Below are positions 1 to 8,166 of a stretch of DNA of 64,000 nucleotides, piece by piece; position 1 is the stretch's first letter; the number at the start of each line of letters is the position of its first letter. This DNA comes from Bacteroidota bacterium (GTDB lineage Bacteria > Bacteroidota > Bacteroidia > Bacteroidales > Lentimicrobiaceae): assembly GCA_023441805.1 (NCBI GenBank), contig JAEZNO010000001.1:265531-329530 (forward strand), read 5' to 3'. The translations under genes and the position numbers were made by a program. The notes below the pieces were generated by a model. That model saw nothing but the letters and a program-made list of their open reading frames with translations. It did not search any database and was not told where the DNA came from.

Positions 1-4
1 ATTA

Positions 5-29
5 AAGGCTATCTTAACTAGGTAGCCTT
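5..29. terminator. Hairpin, probable terminator of a gene left of the window
   Basis: Bases 5-14 (AAGGCTATCT) pair with 20-29 (AGGTAGCCTT), giving a 10-bp stem with one G:U pair and a 5-base loop. No long T run follows on the plus strand. It resembles the AGGCT-type terminator stems seen elsewhere in this window. The gene it would end lies outside the window. Confidence 0.45.
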
Positions 30-137
30 CAATGTATTAAAAAGAAGATCCATCACTTGTCACTGATATTTTTGATACCTTTACTAATAAATCTATAGGA
101 TTGTAAAGAATTTCAAGATTTTATAAACCAGCACATT

Positions 138-323
138 ATGGAAAATCAGACAAGTTGTGAGAACTGTCCTATCAGAACTAAGTATGACAATAATCCAAAG
201 TCATTCGTTGGTCGTATTTGGAGATGGCATATTAACTTTTGTCCCGGTTGGAAAAAGTACTTCAAATCATTGGATGAAGTTAAGCGGAAGGAGCTGTCAA
301 TCAAGTACCATTTAGCGAAATAG
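138..323 (+). CDS. Small conserved Cys-containing protein (61 aa), function unknown
   Basis: A 61-residue soluble protein with an N-terminal CxxCP motif (CENCP, residues 7-11), a Lys/Asp/Asn-rich stretch, then a Trp-rich core (GRIWRWHINFCPGWKKY) with a third Cys. The pattern of Cys, Trp, His and Pro resembles short conserved hypothetical proteins that I associate with Bacteroidota. The three Cys and one His could bind a metal, but this is inference. The ATG at 138 follows an AT-rich leader. Codon use resembles the neighbours, and the reverse-strand ORF over the same span has no recognisable motif. It stands alone between a hairpin at 5-29 and one at 372-403. Confidence 0.7.
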   Translation: MENQTSCENCPIRTKYDNNPKSFVGRIWRWHINFCPGWKKYFKSLDEVKRKELSIKYHLAK

Positions 324-339
324 GTCATCAGATTGTTTA

Positions 340-360
340 GATAGTTTCGATAGTTTCGAT
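340..360. repeat. Short tandem repeat GATAGTTTC x2
   Basis: GATAGTTTC occurs twice in tandem (340-348 and 349-357) followed by GAT. It lies in the gap between the small Cys protein and the HAD phosphatase gene. No function is evident. Confidence 0.6.
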
Positions 361-371
361 CGGTCTCTGAG

Positions 372-403
372 CTTCATCTCGTTCTTTTTCGAACGAGATG
401 AAG
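372..403. terminator. Perfect 13-bp inverted repeat
   Basis: CTTCATCTCGTTC (372-384) is perfectly complementary to GAACGAGATGAAG (391-403), with the 6-base loop TTTTTC. It lies 49 bases past the stop of the 61-residue protein, so a terminator or mRNA-stabilising hairpin is the simplest reading, although no T tract follows on either strand. The rest of the 324-503 gap holds only AT-rich sequence with ACTTTTT-type repeats near 446-462. Confidence 0.55.
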
Positions 404-503
404 AAGGTGCGGTAATTTAGGTTGAATAAGTAGATCGGTGGTCACTTTTTACTTTTTACTTTGAGCATTCACCTTTTGCTTTCTATAATAAGGGAATCCT
501 CAG

Positions 504-511
504 TATCTTTG
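504..511 (+). promoter_or_regulatory. Bacteroidota -7 promoter element TATCTTTG
   Basis: TATCTTTG matches the Bacteroidota TAnnTTTG consensus exactly and lies 19 bases before the HAD phosphatase ATG at 531. Confidence 0.5.
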
Positions 512-530
512 TCTTCAAGTTTTAAGGAAG

Positions 531-1157
531 ATGGAACAAACGAAACCTGATCTCAAAGGAATAAGGAATATAGTTTTTGATTTTGGAAGAGTATTATTAA
601 ATATCAATCCGTTGCTCACACAGGCCGGCCTGGCTGAACTTGGCTATAAACCTGATAGTGAATCAGCCGGTGCAAAAGATGATGCAATTGTGATGGACCT
701 TGAGAGAGGGGCAATTACTGAGGAAGCTTTCATTGATTCAGTACTGTCCGTTGTAAACGAGGGTGTTACATCTGATGATATTATCAGAGTTTGGAATGAT
801 ATGCTCCTTGATTTCCCGGAGAATCATGTAACTACCATACAAAAACTAAAAGAGCATCATAAAGTATATCTACTTTCAAATAGCAACAGCATTCATTTCG
901 ATAGTTATACTGCTTCATTTAAAGAGAGGTACGGATTTGAGCTGAGCAGCCTGTTTGAAAAGATGTGGTTTTCGTATCAGATTGGTTTAATCAAGCCTGA
1001 TCCGTCAATATTCACGTTTATACTTGATGATGGAAATCTACAACCACATGAGACTCTTTTTATTGACGACACTCTTGTGCATGTGGAAGCGGCACGAAGT
1101 GTTGGCATAAAAGCTTATCATCTGACAGGTACTCAAGATATAAGCGATCTTTTTTAA
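531..1157 (+). CDS. HAD-superfamily hydrolase (YihX-like phosphatase)
   Basis: A 208-residue haloacid dehalogenase-like phosphatase, probably acting on a small phosphorylated metabolite such as a sugar phosphate. Motif I is VFDFGRVLL, with the nucleophile Asp at residue 17. The second Asp of the usual DxD is Gly, as in the subgroup of HAD IA proteins with FDLGNV/FDLGGV motifs (for example E. coli YihX). Motif II is LLSNSN, motif III the Lys of LIKPDPSIF, and motif IV IDDT. The helical cap lies between motifs I and II (about residues 25-95). A TATCTTTG promoter element precedes the ATG, and mnmA follows 33 bases after the stop with its own promoter-like element. The substrate cannot be told from sequence. 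Confidence 0.85.
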   Translation: MEQTKPDLKGIRNIVFDFGRVLLNINPLLTQAGLAELGYKPDSESAGAKDDAIVMDLERGAITEEAFIDSVLSVVNEGVTSDDIIRVWNDMLLDFPENHVTTIQKLKEHHKVYLLSNSNSIHFDSYTASFKERYGFELSSLFEKMWFSYQIGLIKPDPSIFTFILDDGNLQPHETLFIDDTLVHVEAARSVGIKAYHLTGTQDISDLF

Positions 1158-1160
1158 TCG

Positions 1161-1168
1161 TAATTTTG
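1161..1168 (+). promoter_or_regulatory. Promoter -7 element TAATTTTG for mnmA
   Basis: TAATTTTG matches TAnnTTTG exactly. It begins 4 bases after the HAD gene's stop and 30 bases before the mnmA ATG, so mnmA can be transcribed independently. Confidence 0.5.
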
Positions 1169-1190
1169 CACTTCATTTGATTTTCTGATT

Positions 1191-2258
1191 ATGAACATAG
1201 CTGCCCTGGTGTCAGGTGGAGTCGATAGTTCAGTAATGCTTCATTTACTGAAGGAACAAGGACACGAACCTGTCATCTTTTACATATTGATTGGCATGAA
1301 GGACAAAGAAGGTTTTTTAGATTGTCCTTCAGAAGAAGACATTGAAATTACCAAATGGCTTTCGCGCAAGTACGGCTTGAAAATGGAAATCGTAACCCTG
1401 CAGGAAGAATATTGGGATAGTGTTGTTGCTTACACACTGGATTCAGTTAAGCGTGGATTAACGCCTAATCCTGATGTAATGTGCAACAGACTGATAAAAT
1501 TTGGGAGTTTTAATGAAAAGTATGGCAAAGACTTTGATCTTATCGCCAGCGGGCATTATGCATCCACAACAATGCACAATGGAGTTAAGTACCTTTCAAC
1601 TGCAAAAGATAAATTCAAAGATCAGACTGATTTCCTTGCTCAAATCACATATCAGCAATTGTTGAAGATTATGTTTCCGATTGGTGATATCACAAAACCT
1701 GAAGTAAGAAGGATTGCTGAAGAAGCAAAATTGCCAAGTGCTCATAGAAAAGACAGTCAGGGTATATGTTTCCTTGGAAAGGTAAATTACAATGATTTCA
1801 TCAGAAGGTATGTTGGTGAAAAGGAAGGCAAAATAGTTGAACTGGAAACCGGCAAAGTATTAGGAACCCATCGCGGGTACTGGTTTCATACGATTGGCCA
1901 GCGTAAAGGCCTGGGCTTAGCTCAGGGACCATGGTTTGTTGTAAAAAAGGATAGCAACGAAAATGTAGTATATGTATCTAACGGTTACGATCCTTTAACA
2001 CAGTACAGCAATGTTATCAGGCTAAAGGGATTCAATTATATTTCCGAAAATCCGTGGAATGGAAGTGCCGGGCCACACGACGTGATGTTCAAAATAAGGC
2101 ACACACCTGATTTCACCAAGGGTACTATTAACATTGAAGATGATTCGGTAGTTCTAAATTCTTCGATTCCCATTTCAGGAGTAGCGGCAGGGCAGTTCGG
2201 AGTACTTTACGATAATGACTGTCGTCTTTGCTATGGAAGTGGTGAAATCGAAATATAA
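1191..2258 (+). CDS. mnmA: tRNA-specific 2-thiouridylase MnmA
   Basis: A 355-residue enzyme that inserts sulfur at position 2 of U34 in tRNA-Lys, tRNA-Glu and tRNA-Gln, using ATP and a persulfide donor. Residues 8-14 (SGGVDSS) are the PP-loop that adenylates the uridine. The two catalytic cysteines are visible: Cys98 in DVMCNRLIKFG and Cys193 in GICFLGKV. Other hallmarks are ASGHYA, KDQTDFLAQ and TIGQRKGLGL at the start of the C-terminal barrel domain. The length is normal. The start ATG directly precedes the beta strand leading into the PP-loop, as in the family. The gene is monocistronic: about 400 bases separate it from acpP. Confidence 0.97.
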   Translation: MNIAALVSGGVDSSVMLHLLKEQGHEPVIFYILIGMKDKEGFLDCPSEEDIEITKWLSRKYGLKMEIVTLQEEYWDSVVAYTLDSVKRGLTPNPDVMCNRLIKFGSFNEKYGKDFDLIASGHYASTTMHNGVKYLSTAKDKFKDQTDFLAQITYQQLLKIMFPIGDITKPEVRRIAEEAKLPSAHRKDSQGICFLGKVNYNDFIRRYVGEKEGKIVELETGKVLGTHRGYWFHTIGQRKGLGLAQGPWFVVKKDSNENVVYVSNGYDPLTQYSNVIRLKGFNYISENPWNGSAGPHDVMFKIRHTPDFTKGTINIEDDSVVLNSSIPISGVAAGQFGVLYDNDCRLCYGSGEIEI

Positions 2259-2602
2259 TTTCTTCCACACTACTTAGTCAGACGATACGACCATTGATTT
2301 TATATTGGTAAGTCTGAGAATTCGGTAGATCGTAATAAAAGGCATGTAAATCAGGCATTAGCGTATCCTGAATGAGTGCAATTAAGCATAAACTTACTTC
2401 TTGAAAATCGATTACTGTACGTAAACATATACTTATTTTTAAGGTAATTTTAATATAGCGCACTGCATAATGTCTAACCAATTATAATTCAAGCGTTTGA
2501 ATTAAATAGCCGGTAAGAGTAATAAAGTAATAGATACATACATATAATTGGTTTTCTGATTGTTATAATAAAAATCAAGGTGCCGGGCAGTTAAAGATAT
2601 TG
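2259..2602. other. Intergenic region mnmA-acpP, no gene recognised
   Basis: About 340 AT-rich bases with no ORF showing recognisable motifs (a 67-codon minus-strand ORF at 2278-2481 has no family signature), no convincing terminator and no RNA gene that I can recognise. The acpP promoter region follows directly. Confidence 0.5.
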
Positions 2603-2630
2603 TTTGGTATTTGATAAATTTGTTTCTTTG
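2603..2630 (+). promoter_or_regulatory. acpP promoter region
   Basis: TAAATTTG at 2615-2622 matches TAnnTTTG, and a second near-match, TTTCTTTG, lies at 2623-2630. A TTTG at 2603-2606 could act as the upstream element of the second. The acpP ATG is at 2659, giving a leader of about 25-35 bases. Confidence 0.5.
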
Positions 2631-2658
2631 CACTTCAAAACCAAAAAAAGCAAAAAAC

Positions 2659-2895
2659 ATGTCAGACATTGCAACAAGAGTTAAAGCTATTATCGTTGAT
2701 AAGCTTGGCGTTGAAGAGAAAGAGGTAACTCCGGAAGCTAGTTTCACTAATGACCTGGGAGCTGATTCTCTCGACACTGTAGAACTGATCATGGAATTCG
2801 AAAAGGAATTCAACATAGCTATTCCGGATGACCAAGCTGAAAAGATTGGTACTGTTGGTGATGCTATAGCTTACATCGAAAACAATACTAAATAA
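2659..2895 (+). CDS. acpP: Acyl carrier protein
   Basis: A 78-residue acidic four-helix carrier that holds growing fatty acyl chains on a phosphopantetheine arm. The attachment serine is Ser37 in GADSLD. The start was set at the ATG at 2659, not the upstream in-frame codon at 2611, because MSDIATRVKAIIVDKLGV matches the normal ACP N-terminus and the upstream codons overlap the promoter. fabF begins 12 bases after the stop, so the two are co-transcribed, as is common for these genes. Confidence 0.97.
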   Translation: MSDIATRVKAIIVDKLGVEEKEVTPEASFTNDLGADSLDTVELIMEFEKEFNIAIPDDQAEKIGTVGDAIAYIENNTK

Positions 2896-2907
2896 GGGAA
2901 TTCCCGA

Positions 2908-4161
2908 ATGAATTTGAGAAGAGTTGTAGTAACCGGACTGGGTGCACTTACTCCGTTGGGCAATACTGCTCCCCAATACTGGGAAGGATTGCTAAATGGA
3001 GTAAGTGGTGCCGACCGGATCACACGGTTCGATGCAAGCAAGTTCAAGACTCAGTTTGCATGTGAGGTTAAAGGTTTTGATCCTTTACAATTTTTTGACA
3101 GGAAAGAGGTCCGCAAATATGACCCCTACGCACAATATGGTATGGTCTGTGCTGATGAAGCTATTGTTGATTCAGGCCTTGATCTTGAGAAGATAAATCT
3201 TGAACATGTTGGTGTTATATGGGCTTCAGGTATCGGCGGATTACTGACTTTCCAGGATGAAGTTACTGATTATGCCAAAGGTGATGGTACTCCGCGATTT
3301 AATCCATTCTTTATTCCAAAGATGATCGCTGATATTACAGCCGGGCATATTTCTATAAAATACGGATTTAAAGGTCCAAATTTTGCCACTGTATCAGCTT
3401 GTGCCTCATCAGCTAATGCTATAATTGATGCATTCAATTACATCAGGATGGGTAAAGCTGATATCTTTATTACCGGTGGTTCGGAAGCAGCAGTTAATGC
3501 TCCCGGTGTTGGTGGATTCAATGCTATGCATGCTCTATCTACCCGAAACGATGATCCTAAAACAGCTTCTCGTCCTTTTGATAAGGACCGCGATGGTTTC
3601 GTTATAGGTGAAGGTGCCGGTGCTCTCGTAATTGAAGAACTTGATCATGCTATTGCCCGTGGAGCAAAGATTTATGCTGAGATTGTTGGAACCGGTCTGA
3701 CTGCTGATGCTTACCACATGACAGGTCCTCACCCTGATGGTGATGGTGCCCGCAGAGCAATGAAAATAGCTGTCATGGAAGCAGGAATTGAGCCTTCAGC
3801 AATTGATCACATCAATACTCACGGTACTTCTACTCCTTTAGGTGATGTGGCTGAAATTAAAGGTATTGTCTCATTATTCGGCGATCATGCTCCTAAGATC
3901 AATATCAATAGTACCAAATCAATGACAGGTCATTTATTAGGCGCTGCTGGAGCAGTTGAGGCTATCGCTTCAATCTTTGCCGTTCAGAATGATATCGTTC
4001 CTCCAACTATCAACCACTTCACTGATGATCCTGAGATTGACAGTGCACTGAACTTTACATTTAACAAAGCTGTTAAACGCAAAGTAGACTATGCTTTAAC
4101 CAACACTTTTGGCTTCGGCGGTCACAATGCATCAATTGTAATTAAAAAATATTCAGTGTAA
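2908..4161 (+). CDS. fabF: Beta-ketoacyl-ACP synthase II
   Basis: A 417-residue condensing enzyme that elongates acyl-ACP with malonyl-ACP in the cytoplasm. The Cys-His-His catalytic triad is visible: Cys165 in TVSACASSANA, His305 in NTHGTSTPLGD and His342 in KSMTGHLLGAAG. The thiolase-fold signature GGSEAAVNAPGVGGFNAM and the C-terminal TFGFGGHNAS loop are intact. It sits between acpP (12-base gap) and rnc (2-base gap), an order typical of Bacteroidota, so the three form one operon. Length is normal. Confidence 0.97.
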   Translation: MNLRRVVVTGLGALTPLGNTAPQYWEGLLNGVSGADRITRFDASKFKTQFACEVKGFDPLQFFDRKEVRKYDPYAQYGMVCADEAIVDSGLDLEKINLEHVGVIWASGIGGLLTFQDEVTDYAKGDGTPRFNPFFIPKMIADITAGHISIKYGFKGPNFATVSACASSANAIIDAFNYIRMGKADIFITGGSEAAVNAPGVGGFNAMHALSTRNDDPKTASRPFDKDRDGFVIGEGAGALVIEELDHAIARGAKIYAEIVGTGLTADAYHMTGPHPDGDGARRAMKIAVMEAGIEPSAIDHINTHGTSTPLGDVAEIKGIVSLFGDHAPKININSTKSMTGHLLGAAGAVEAIASIFAVQNDIVPPTINHFTDDPEIDSALNFTFNKAVKRKVDYALTNTFGFGGHNASIVIKKYSV

Positions 4162-4163
4162 AA

Positions 4164-4913
4164 GTGCTTAGTACGAATCTAAAACCTATCAGGTTTTATT
4201 TCTCAAGAGAAAAGCAACTGTATAATGCTATAAAGAATATTTTCGGGTTCTTCCCCGAAAATATTTTTTTATACAAGCTTGCATTTACGCATAAATCACA
4301 GGCTGAAACGTATAATGGCATTAAAGTCAGTAATGAACGTCTTGAGTTCCTTGGCGATACTGTTTTAAGTACCGTTGTGGCAGATTACCTTTTCAGAATT
4401 TATCCCCTTAAAGATGAAGGATTTCTGACAGAGATGAGATCACGAATTGTGAGTCGTGCCCAACTCAATAAATTGTCCTTGAAACTCGGTCTTGATAAAT
4501 TAATAATCCATACTACCGGGACTAACTCTGTCTTCAGATCAATCAAAGGAGATGCTTTTGAAGCAATAGTAGGAGCTATTTATCTGGATAAAGGATTTGA
4601 ATTCACACGAAATGTTCTAATAAACAGGATTATTAAGAATCAATTTGATCTTGTGGAACTTGCAAACACTGATCTTAATTATAAAAGTAAACTCATCGCA
4701 TGGACTCAAAAAGAGAAGAAAACAATTGAGTTTATCGTAGTTGATGAAATTGGTGCGGGTTATGCCAAACAATATGTGGTGGATGTAAAGATCAATGAGG
4801 AGATATTAGGCCGTGGACAAGATTATTCTATAAAGGGTGCTGAGCAAAATGCAGCAATGAAAGTTGTACAGAAGCTTGGTATTAACGGCAATCCTACCCA
4901 ATTAGTTTCCTGA
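4164..4913 (+). CDS. rnc: Ribonuclease III (GTG start)
   Basis: A 249-residue endonuclease that cleaves double-stranded RNA, matures rRNA and controls mRNA decay. The RNase III signature NERLEFLGDTVLS (around residue 54-66) carries the metal-binding acidic residues, and the second acidic site is in KGDAFEAIVGAIYLDKG. A double-stranded-RNA-binding domain (about residues 170-245) includes NYKSKLIAWTQKEKK and the GAEQNAAMKVVQKL helix. No ATG lies upstream of the conserved core, so the GTG two bases after the fabF stop is the likely start, implying translational coupling. Confidence 0.95.
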   Translation: MLSTNLKPIRFYFSREKQLYNAIKNIFGFFPENIFLYKLAFTHKSQAETYNGIKVSNERLEFLGDTVLSTVVADYLFRIYPLKDEGFLTEMRSRIVSRAQLNKLSLKLGLDKLIIHTTGTNSVFRSIKGDAFEAIVGAIYLDKGFEFTRNVLINRIIKNQFDLVELANTDLNYKSKLIAWTQKEKKTIEFIVVDEIGAGYAKQYVVDVKINEEILGRGQDYSIKGAEQNAAMKVVQKLGINGNPTQLVS

Positions 4914-4962
4914 TATTTAAGTATACCCATACAGTCGTACGGGCCAGAATTGGTTATTTGAT

Positions 4963-4970
4963 TACCTTTG
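4963..4970 (+). promoter_or_regulatory. Promoter -7 element TACCTTTG
   Basis: TACCTTTG matches TAnnTTTG. It lies only 9 bases before the ATG at 4980 and overlaps an in-frame TTG at 4968, which argues against that TTG as the start and for a very short leader. Confidence 0.45.
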
Positions 4971-4979
4971 ATCATTGAT

Positions 4980-5435
4980 ATGGTAACCAGAAAATTAAAG
5001 CTTTCGGCAGAGTCAGAAACCGATATTGATATAATCGGTATTACTACCATTTTGGCTGATTACCGCCTGGCTTATTTCCTCAATAAAGAAGCTTTATTTA
5101 AACTGGAGAAAATGGATGACTTGCCGGTGTTTTATGAAAAGTTAAAGATTACCAGAGAACATAGTCTTTTTGCCTGGCATGATCATGATCACAGGTTATC
5201 ATATTATTTGATCTGCAATGACCATTCTGATGGGAAGATGATAGATCAGTTTCCTCAGGCAAATTACTTTCTTTTCATTAAAGGGAAGCACAATCCGCAG
5301 GATAGTAAAGCTTTACAATCACAAATTCGTAAAATACCTTCAGTCTCGTTTGTTTTCGCACCCGTAATATCAAAAATTAAAGAACTTGAAGGCATATTGC
5401 AGGATCTTGAGATTCATGAACTGAACCGACTGTAG
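4980..5435 (+). CDS. IPExxxVDY-like family protein, function unknown
   Basis: A 151-residue soluble protein. The segment IIGITTILADYRLAYFLNKE and the C-terminal IPSVSFVFA resemble the Bacteroidota family named for an IPExxxVDY motif, here diverged (Ile-Pro, then Val five positions after Pro). The family has no known function; members I recall lie near fabF-rnc, as here. The ATG at 4980 is preferred over the TTG at 4968, which falls inside a TACCTTTG promoter element. It ends tail-to-tail with the M14 peptidase gene, separated by a repeat-rich 160-base gap. Confidence 0.65.
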   Translation: MVTRKLKLSAESETDIDIIGITTILADYRLAYFLNKEALFKLEKMDDLPVFYEKLKITREHSLFAWHDHDHRLSYYLICNDHSDGKMIDQFPQANYFLFIKGKHNPQDSKALQSQIRKIPSVSFVFAPVISKIKELEGILQDLEIHELNRL

Positions 5436-5466
5436 TAATGTATTTTTTATTCCATCCCTGTCTTAA

Positions 5467-5598
5467 ATCTTATTAAGCCTGCCTCTCTATATATCTTATT
5501 AAGCTTTCCTATCTAATAGATTTGCTAATATTTGATTCACATACTATCAAATATTTAATTGCCCTGCCATATCAAATAGCTTATTACCCTGCCATATT
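5467..5598. repeat. Degenerate ~25-26 bp repeats in a convergent intergenic gap
   Basis: ATCTTATTAAGC occurs at 5467-5478 and 5493-5504 (26 bases apart), and CCCTGCCATAT at 5562-5572 and 5587-5597 (25 bases apart). ATTAAGCCTGCC at 5473-5484 links the two types. The repeats fill the gap between the 3' end of the IPExxxVDY-like gene and the stop codon of the M14 peptidase gene. No clear terminator hairpin is present. Confidence 0.5.
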
Positions 5599-7968
5599 TT
5601 AATATCCTACCATTATTTTCTTTGTTACAGGTTGATTACCCTCAACCGTTAATGTACAGAAATACACTCCCTTTGAAAACTCATTTGTTTGGATAAACAA
5701 CTCACCCTCAGTTTGCTCAAGATTAATATTCTTTAAAATTCTTCCACTCAGGTCAGTAACTAACACTATTCCTTTTGAATTATTCTTTAAGTCATAATGG
5801 AAATGTACTTTGTTAGTTGAAGGATTTGGATACCCCTCTGAAAGGAAAGCGGTGTAAGCAGGAATATTCTCATATGCAGCATCAACCGTCCTGTCGATAA
5901 TATTGATTGAAACATCATCAAAGTAAAAGCCATCGTAGGTTTTCGACTCATTACTAATGATAGTAAACTTGAGTAGAATAGGTTTATCAGCGTATTCACT
6001 AATATTTATTCCCTCTCTTACCCATCCTGAAGTACCATCATAGACCGGCATGAGGAAGGCCTGGTATATATCACCGGGATGCGTATATCGACCTTCAAGT
6101 GCTTTCCATGTGTTACCATTATCATCGCTTATAGAGACTTGAACATAGTCATATCCGCGTTCAATAGTCCAGCGGGCATAGAATTCAAGTACAGCCACTG
6201 AGGCTTTGGTTAATGTAACGGGTGTCTTTAATTCAATGCTTTTAAATGTGTTATTGTTGTAATTCCCAAATGGGGTGTCTGTCATACACCATGGTGCTGA
6301 CCATGGTAAATTTGAAGATAACCCCCATGTGCCTGTCCAATTTGTTGAGGTTGAAAGATCATCTCTGAAGAGGTTTACAGGAGTACCAAAGTATTTTTCA
6401 ACAGTATCACGGTAAGTGACATATCCATCGTTGTATACAATCACGAAACTAAGAGTGTCACCACTTTTTACATGAGAAGCCAGTTTGAAGGGAATAGAAC
6501 CACTTACCTTTTGTAAAACCTCTATTCCGGATAATGTAATTGGATCTCCAACTGATTCGAAAGCAGTATCCAAAGGTTCAATGTGGATAGTATAATTAGC
6601 GGGTGTCTGGCCTAATCGTGTTAAATCGAAAGAAAAATGATAATCTTTTTCAGGAATAATCATCGGCGTCTGATCGATAATTTTGCAATACGTACCTGCA
6701 TATCTTGCTGCCAGAATGCTCTGAATCATATTCTCCCGGCAAATTTCTGTAATCCGTAAAATATATGGCCAGAATCCGTCACTTTCACTTCCACATTCAG
6801 GAGTATAGGCCAATATTTTCCCCTTTGTCTCCTGCTCACCATACATCCAGTCGTCACTGCCACCATTTGAAGGATAGATTGTAGTACAGGCAGGCCCGTA
6901 TACATAATGATTATCAACAGTCATGTTTTTGGCATATTCAGCAAAGACAGCATTGTCGGCTGAGAGTTCAGGAATGTATCCCCATGCATATAAGAGTAAA
7001 TTGCTGTACGAATGATAGTTTAATGCAATTTTGAAATCATGCGATTCACAGAATTCCTTTATCATTTGTGTTTCCGGTTCTGAAAATGCATCAGTCCCTC
7101 TATAAGTCTCACTCCAAGTATAGGGAGATGAGCCCTCATTATCATACCCCCAGGCATAGCCATAATTTCTGTTCAAATCAATGCCAAAAGTCCCGTTGCC
7201 ATTATCGCGACGGTTCTTGCGCCACATACCGCCTCCGTTAGGGTTTGTCTCAATATTTCTTGCATATCCGTCAACATTGAAAATTGGGATAAAGAACATC
7301 TCAGTATTATCTACCAAATCGCGTACTTCCTGATTGTGCTCATAATTTTCTAACAGATAATACATATAAAATATGAGGTGCTGCATACCGATAGGTTCAC
7401 GGGCATGATGCATGGCAGTATATAGCACCTGAGGTTCATTCTCCGAATCGTTTGCATTATCTGAGAGCTTTACATAATAGATGGACCTTCCTTCAAAAGT
7501 TGTCATATCCGAAATAGGCTGTCTGACCGTAATCAAATCCGGATAAGTGGCTGCCATAAAGTCAAGCTCAGCATAGCACTCGTCGATTGTATAAAATCCA
7601 CCGCATGATCCAAGCTCAAAATCTGCCGGCTCAGGATAATCCCATGGTGATGTTCCAGCCTTCTTATTTACTTCATCAATATTAATTGCTGAATTCCTGT
7701 CTATATACCATTGAGAAACATCATCGACAAGAATCTCAGTAGGGAATTTCATTGTAGCCAGAATGCTGATTTCCCTTTGTGAAAGCTCAGCAGTAAATGA
7801 GTTTTCTTGATAATTGTAATAACCTTCATCAACCTGGATGCCTTGCTCGGCAATTTGCCTGAGTTCTGATGGGTTGACCTTAATCTTTATCCTGCTGTAC
7901 TTTTCGGTCTGGGCACCTGATAGAAAGTAAATGCTTATGGCTAATAAGATAAGTAGCGTTCTTTTCAT
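5599..7968 (-). CDS. Secreted M14 zinc carboxypeptidase with T9SS sorting domain
   Basis: A 789-residue secreted peptidase. Residues 1-19 are a signal peptide (hydrophobic core then SGAQ). The M14 catalytic domain (about residues 120-420) has Zn ligands His187 and Glu190 in MHHAREP and His319 in LNYHSYSN, the substrate-binding DLNRNYGYAWGYD region, and catalytic Glu near 391 in YTPECGSESDGFW. A jelly-roll-like domain (about 520-690, with FYFDDVSI) follows. The C-terminus (from PNPSTNKVHF) is a type A T9SS sorting domain ending in KKIMVGY. It is therefore exported by Sec, then moved across the outer membrane by the type IX system, and probably digests extracellular protein. It is divergent from icmF; a TAnnTTTG element lies at 8003-8010. 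Confidence 0.93.
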   Translation of the reverse strand: MKRTLLILLAISIYFLSGAQTEKYSRIKIKVNPSELRQIAEQGIQVDEGYYNYQENSFTAELSQREISILATMKFPTEILVDDVSQWYIDRNSAINIDEVNKKAGTSPWDYPEPADFELGSCGGFYTIDECYAELDFMAATYPDLITVRQPISDMTTFEGRSIYYVKLSDNANDSENEPQVLYTAMHHAREPIGMQHLIFYMYYLLENYEHNQEVRDLVDNTEMFFIPIFNVDGYARNIETNPNGGGMWRKNRRDNGNGTFGIDLNRNYGYAWGYDNEGSSPYTWSETYRGTDAFSEPETQMIKEFCESHDFKIALNYHSYSNLLLYAWGYIPELSADNAVFAEYAKNMTVDNHYVYGPACTTIYPSNGGSDDWMYGEQETKGKILAYTPECGSESDGFWPYILRITEICRENMIQSILAARYAGTYCKIIDQTPMIIPEKDYHFSFDLTRLGQTPANYTIHIEPLDTAFESVGDPITLSGIEVLQKVSGSIPFKLASHVKSGDTLSFVIVYNDGYVTYRDTVEKYFGTPVNLFRDDLSTSTNWTGTWGLSSNLPWSAPWCMTDTPFGNYNNNTFKSIELKTPVTLTKASVAVLEFYARWTIERGYDYVQVSISDDNGNTWKALEGRYTHPGDIYQAFLMPVYDGTSGWVREGINISEYADKPILLKFTIISNESKTYDGFYFDDVSINIIDRTVDAAYENIPAYTAFLSEGYPNPSTNKVHFHYDLKNNSKGIVLVTDLSGRILKNINLEQTEGELFIQTNEFSKGVYFCTLTVEGNQPVTKKIMVGY

Positions 7969-8002
7969 AATAGATGTGTTGAAATACCGGGGCTGTTATA
8001 CA

Positions 8003-8010
8003 CAAATTTA
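8003..8010 (-). promoter_or_regulatory. Promoter -7 element for the M14 peptidase gene
   Basis: On the minus strand the sequence reads TAAATTTG, an exact TAnnTTTG match, 34 bases before the ATG at 7968. No comparable element is seen for icmF in the same divergent gap (7969-8166). Confidence 0.5.
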
Positions 8011-8166
8011 CAGATATTTATTTTAACCTGAAATGTTCTTCTATGTGATTTATCAATCGTTGGAGTGCCTTCCAAGCAAAATGATGAACTAATATGTCGG
8101 GTTAATTGTTTTGCGGTGACTCTTATGCCTCAATTTCGGGGATAAACCAAAGAAATTTAATCATTT

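Noticed and set aside
2278..2481. 67-codon minus-strand ORF between mnmA and acpP
   Set aside because: No motif, no promoter or ribosome-binding site, and odd composition; probably chance in AT-rich sequence.
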